The notes below the pieces were generated by a model. It worked only from the letters and a program-made list of their open reading frames with translations, did no database searches and was not told where the DNA came from. From Caulobacteraceae bacterium (lineage in GTDB: Bacteria; Pseudomonadota; Alphaproteobacteria; Caulobacterales; Caulobacteraceae), in contig JAIYCQ010000034.1 of the NCBI GenBank assembly GCA_027487945.1, positions 1 to 64,000 on the forward strand: a stretch of 64,000 nt of DNA, given 5' to 3'. Positions 60,963 through 64,000 of the stretch are shown here, one piece after another (the stretch's first letter is position 1; the number at the start of each line of letters is the position of its first letter). The position numbers were made by a program, and so were the translations under genes.

Positions 60963-61664
60963 ATGTGGGTGTTGCTGGGGGTGCTGGTGGTCGTGGTCGG
61001 GTTCGCCGCCCGGCAGAACCCGCTGTCGATCGTCGTCGTGGCGGCTCTCGTCACCGGGGTAGCGGCGGTCATCGCCCCGGGCGTGACGCCGGCGGTGCTG
61101 CTGGCCGGGGCCGGCGAGACCCTGGCCGTGCTGGGCAAGGGCTTCAAGGACAACCGCTACATCAGCGTCACCTGGATGATCCTGCCGCTGATCGGGCTCC
61201 TGGAGCGCGAAGGGCTGCAGGAGCGGGCGCGGGTGCTGATCCAGAAGCTGGCCGGACTGACCAGCGGCCTGCTGTTGCTGATCTACCTGATCATCCGTCA
61301 GGTCACCGCCGCCTTCGGCCTGACCTCGCTCGGCGGCCACGCCCAGATGGTCCGCCCCCTGATCGCACCAATGGCCGAGGCCGCCGCCGAGACCCAGGCT
61401 CCGGGCCTGACCGACGCCTCGCGCAACCGGGTGAAGGCCTTCGCCGCCGCCACTGACAACATCGGCCTGTTCTTCGGCGAGGACATCTTCATGGCCATTG
61501 CCTCGATCCTGCTGATCAAGGGCTTCCTCGAGACGAACGGCATCATCGTCACCCCGTTCGCCCTGTCCGTCTGGGCGATTCCCACAGCGATCGCCGCCCT
61601 GCTGATCCACGGGACACGGCTCCTCCTGCTCGACCGGGCGCTGAACAGGGAGGCGGCCCGATGA
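60963..61664 (+). CDS. DUF969 family membrane protein
   Basis: 233 residues from ATG 60963 (GGGGGGAGAG upstream). Integral membrane protein of the DUF969 family: VVVVGFAARQNPLSIVVVAA, LVTGVAAVIAPGVTPAVLLA, DNRYISVTWMILPLIGLLER, and LIIRQVTAAFGLTSLGGHAQ; later ATDNIGLFFGEDIFMAIASI. DUF969 and DUF979 occur together as two halves of a presumed transporter of the ion-transporter superfamily. ATGA overlap with the next gene. Confidence 0.9.
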   Translation: MWVLLGVLVVVVGFAARQNPLSIVVVAALVTGVAAVIAPGVTPAVLLAGAGETLAVLGKGFKDNRYISVTWMILPLIGLLEREGLQERARVLIQKLAGLTSGLLLLIYLIIRQVTAAFGLTSLGGHAQMVRPLIAPMAEAAAETQAPGLTDASRNRVKAFAAATDNIGLFFGEDIFMAIASILLIKGFLETNGIIVTPFALSVWAIPTAIAALLIHGTRLLLLDRALNREAAR

Positions 61665-62611
61665 TCGGCTTGCCCGTGCTGTACGTCCTCGCCGGACTGC
61701 TGTTCGCGGTCTTCGCCATCGGCTCGGCGACCGACCGGACGAACCCGAAGCGCTGGGGCAACGCCGTGTTCTGGGGCCTGTTCGCGGTCAGCTTCCTGGC
61801 CGGGACATGGCTGTCGGACACGGTCAATGGCCTGCTGCTGGTCGCCATGGCGCTCGCCGCCGGGTTCAATCTGCTCGGCAAGGGGCAGCCCGCGCCGCAG
61901 ACGGACCGGGCGGAGCGCGCGCAGCGCTGGGGCAACCGGCTGTTCGTCCCAGCCCTGATCCCGCCGGCCGTGACGCTGGCCGGCACCTTCCTGCTCAAGG
62001 GCGTGGAGATCGGGGGGCAGCCCCTGGTCGATCCCAAACAGGTGACCCTGGTCTCGCTCGGCCTCGGCATCGTTCTGGCCACGGTCGCGGCGCTCGTCAT
62101 GTTCCGCGCCTCGCCCGCCGTGGCGGTGCGTGAGGGCCGCAGACTGATGGACCAGGTCGGCTGGGCCGGCCTGCTGCCCCAGGCCCTGGCCGCGCTCGGC
62201 GCCGTGTTCGTGGCCGCCAAGGTCGGCGACGTCATCGGGCTGCTGGCGGGAGAATACCTGCCGCTGAACGGACCGCTGACGGCCGTTTGCGCCTACACCA
62301 TCGGCATGGCGGTCTTCACGGCGATCATGGGCAACGCCTTCGCGGCCTTCCCGGTGATGACGGCCGCCATTGCGCTGCCGCTGATCATCGGCCAGTACGG
62401 CGGCGACCCGGCCATCGTCTGCGCCATCGGCATGCTGTCGGGGTTCTGCGGGACGCTGATGACCCCGATGGCCGCCAACTTCAACATCGTCCCCGCCGTG
62501 CTGCTGGACCTGCCCGACCGCAACGGCGTTATCCGGGTCCAGATTCCAACAGCCCTGGCCCTGCTCGCGACCAACACGGTGCTCATGTATGCCCTCGCCT
62601 TCCGTTTCTGA
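61661..62611 (+). CDS. DUF979 family membrane protein
   Basis: 316 residues. Membrane partner of DUF969: LPVLYVLAGLLFAVFAIGSA, RWGNAVFWGLFAVSFLAGTW, IPPAVTLAGTFLLKGVEIGG and GNAFAAFPVMTAAIALPLII; the GFCGTLMTPMAANFNIVPAV stretch near the C terminus is well conserved. Inferred permease subunit. Overlaps the following gene by 23 bp. Confidence 0.9.
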   Translation: MIGLPVLYVLAGLLFAVFAIGSATDRTNPKRWGNAVFWGLFAVSFLAGTWLSDTVNGLLLVAMALAAGFNLLGKGQPAPQTDRAERAQRWGNRLFVPALIPPAVTLAGTFLLKGVEIGGQPLVDPKQVTLVSLGLGIVLATVAALVMFRASPAVAVREGRRLMDQVGWAGLLPQALAALGAVFVAAKVGDVIGLLAGEYLPLNGPLTAVCAYTIGMAVFTAIMGNAFAAFPVMTAAIALPLIIGQYGGDPAIVCAIGMLSGFCGTLMTPMAANFNIVPAVLLDLPDRNGVIRVQIPTALALLATNTVLMYALAFRF

Positions 62612-63608
62612 GACCCGCCTGACGGCCCAGATCGCCGGCCGCTTCGCGCGGCTGGCGCTGGGGCATGTCACCCGCGAGTACCCGCACAAGGCCGACCACG
62701 TCTTCAACGGCCCGCAGGACGTGGCCCCGCACCGCGAGCACCACCCGATCTTCTTCGGCAGCTTCGACTGGCACAGCTGCGTCCACGGCTACTGGACCCT
62801 GGCGACGATCCTTCGGCGCTTCCCGAACCTGCCAGAGGCGCCGGCCATCGCCGCCCTGCTGGCCGAGCGGATCACCCCCGAAGCCGTCGCCGGCGAGCTG
62901 GCCTATCTCGACCGGCCGATGAGCGCCGGGTTCGAGCGTCCCTACGGCTGGGCCTGGCTGCTGAAACTGGCGGCGGAGCTGAAGACACACAAAAATACGA
63001 CACCGTATGAAACGCTCGCGCCGCTCGCCGTCGCCTTCGCCGACCGGTTCAAGACCTTCCTGCCCAAGGCGACCTATCCGCTGCGGGCCGGTGTGCATTC
63101 CAACACCGCCTTTGCGCTGCGGCTGGCCATGGACTACGCCGAGACCTGCGGCGACCCGGCGCTGGCGACGCTGGCCCGCGACACCGCCCTGCACTGGCAC
63201 GCCGACGACGCCGACTGTCAGGCCTGGGAGCCGAGCGGAGACGAATTCCTGTCCCCGGCCCTGATGGTCGCCGAATGCCTGCGGCGCATGCTGCCGCCGC
63301 ACCAGTTCCGCGCCTGGTTCTCGGGCTTCCTGCCGCGGACGGCGGGCCGCCAGCCGGCGACCCTGTTCACCCCGGCCACGGTCAGCGACCGCAGCGACGG
63401 CAAGATCGCCCATCTCGACGGCCTGAACCTCAGCCGCGCCTGGTGCTGGCGCGGCATCGCCTCGGCGCTGGCCGAGCACGACGACGCCCGCATCGAGGCG
63501 CTGGTCGCCGCCGAGACCCACCTGGCCAGCGCCCTGCCCCACGTGGCCGGCGACTACATGGGCGAGCACTGGCTGGCGAGCTTCGCCTTGCTGGCGCTCG
63601 AAGGTTAG
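62589..63608 (+). CDS. DUF2891 family protein
   Basis: 339 residues from ATG 62589. Family features: [20 protein letters not shown] near the N terminus, then [55 protein letters not shown] and a late [20 protein letters not shown]. An alpha-alpha-barrel-like protein; activity unknown. It is commonly located next to DUF969/DUF979 genes, suggesting it processes the transported compound. Four-base convergent overlap with glmM. Confidence 0.92.
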   Translation: MPSPSVSETRLTAQIAGRFARLALGHVTREYPHKADHVFNGPQDVAPHREHHPIFFGSFDWHSCVHGYWTLATILRRFPNLPEAPAIAALLAERITPEAVAGELAYLDRPMSAGFERPYGWAWLLKLAAELKTHKNTTPYETLAPLAVAFADRFKTFLPKATYPLRAGVHSNTAFALRLAMDYAETCGDPALATLARDTALHWHADDADCQAWEPSGDEFLSPALMVAECLRRMLPPHQFRAWFSGFLPRTAGRQPATLFTPATVSDRSDGKIAHLDGLNLSRAWCWRGIASALAEHDDARIEALVAAETHLASALPHVAGDYMGEHWLASFALLALEG

Positions 63609-64000
63609 GCCGCAGCCTTCACCGCCCCGGCGATGTCCTTGACCAGCTGGTCGACGAGGGCCTTGTCGTCGCCCTCGGCCATGACGCGGATCAGCGGTTC
63701 GGTGCCCGAGGCGCGGACCAGCACCCTACCGCTGCCGTTCAGCCTGGCCTCGGCCTCGGCGATGGCGGCCTTGACCTTCTCGTTCTCCAGCGGCTTGCCG
63801 CCCTTGGCGAAGCGGACGTTCTCCAGCGTCTGCGGCACCGGCTCGAACTGGCGGGCCAGAGCGCTCATCGGCTTGCCGCTCTGCACCAGCACGGCCAGCA
63901 CTTGCAGCGCGGCGATCAGGCCGTCTCCGGTGGTGGAAAAGTCCGACAGGATCACATGGCCCGACTGTTCGCCGCCCAGGTTGAAACCGCCGCCGCGCAT
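63605..64000 (-). CDS. glmM: Phosphoglucosamine mutase, 3' part only (runs off the window)
   Basis: Only the last 131 residues are in the window; the rest lies beyond 64000. [20 protein letters not shown] is the GlmM sugar-binding loop (GGEQSGH), and [18 protein letters not shown] is the phosphate-binding loop. GlmM converts glucosamine-6-phosphate to glucosamine-1-phosphate for UDP-GlcNAc, the usual GT41 donor. Convergent with DUF2891. Confidence 0.95.
   Translation of the reverse strand: MRGGGFNLGGEQSGHVILSDFSTTGDGLIAALQVLAVLVQSGKPMSALARQFEPVPQTLENVRFAKGGKPLENEKVKAAIAEAEARLNGSGRVLVRASGTEPLIRVMAEGDDKALVDQLVKDIAGAVKAAA

Overview
The window looks like a chromosomal segment of a high-GC alphaproteobacterium of the Caulobacteraceae (Caulobacter / Phenylobacterium / Brevundimonas type). 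The strongest sign is a clear gcrA gene, the Caulobacterales cell-cycle regulator, whose upstream region carries two GANTC (CcrM methylation) sites and a CtrA-like box. The housekeeping genes (xseA, hslO, apaG-metZ, argD-argF, kdsD, ugd, glmM) fit. Genus assignment is inference; no rRNA gene is present.

Region A (1-19.9 kb) is an accessory surface-glycosylation locus. At the left edge is the start of a very long repetitive protein with an approximately 27-residue RTX-like solenoid repeat that runs off the window. It is followed by four unusual TPR-containing glycosyltransferases: GT2-TPR-GT11-like, GT4-TPR-GT17-like, TPR-GT9-like and TPR-GT41/OGT-like. Next to them is a SAM methyltransferase with a PKMT-type regulatory domain, the kind that methylates lysines of rickettsial surface proteins. 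Then come sugar-nucleotide genes: UDP-xylose synthase, GDP-fucose synthase, GDP-mannose dehydratase and mannose-1-phosphate guanylyltransferase. GDP-fucose can feed the GT11-like domain. Ugd at 59 kb supplies UDP-glucuronate for the UDP-xylose synthase. The likely job of the locus is decoration of a large secreted surface protein. An IS3-type transposase remnant, two integrase tail remnants and a tRNA-Gly(CCC) at 19.85 kb suggest the right border of an integrated island.

Region B (20-35.8 kb): an HD-domain protein; a six-gene minus-strand operon of small membrane proteins with an XRE regulator, an exported hydrolase and a TraB/GumN protein, preceded by a three-half-site operator candidate; dcd; metZ-apaG. 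A FlaG-like small gene follows, and then the most novel item: a two-gene module (winged-helix-like protein plus a ~375-residue protein of unknown family) present twice in tandem, with the same 4-bp stop/start overlap in both copies. A DUF2189 membrane protein, a GNAT acetyltransferase, Hsp33 and an M1 aminopeptidase complete the region.

Region C (35.8-64 kb) is mostly core genome: argD-argF, M28 peptidase, lone ABC-2 permease, gcrA, xseA, DUF2093 and an M23 peptidase that seems to start at CTG, a response regulator, an LpxL-type acyltransferase, an XRE regulator, hisN, an SCP2/hydrolase pair, two exported methyltransferase-fold paralogues, an Hsp20 gene with a ROSE-like RNA thermometer, two pentapeptide-repeat paralogues, gpmA, kdsD with a 44-residue upstream membrane peptide, phosphohexomutase, ugd, the DUF969-DUF979-DUF2891 operon, and the 3' end of glmM at the right edge.
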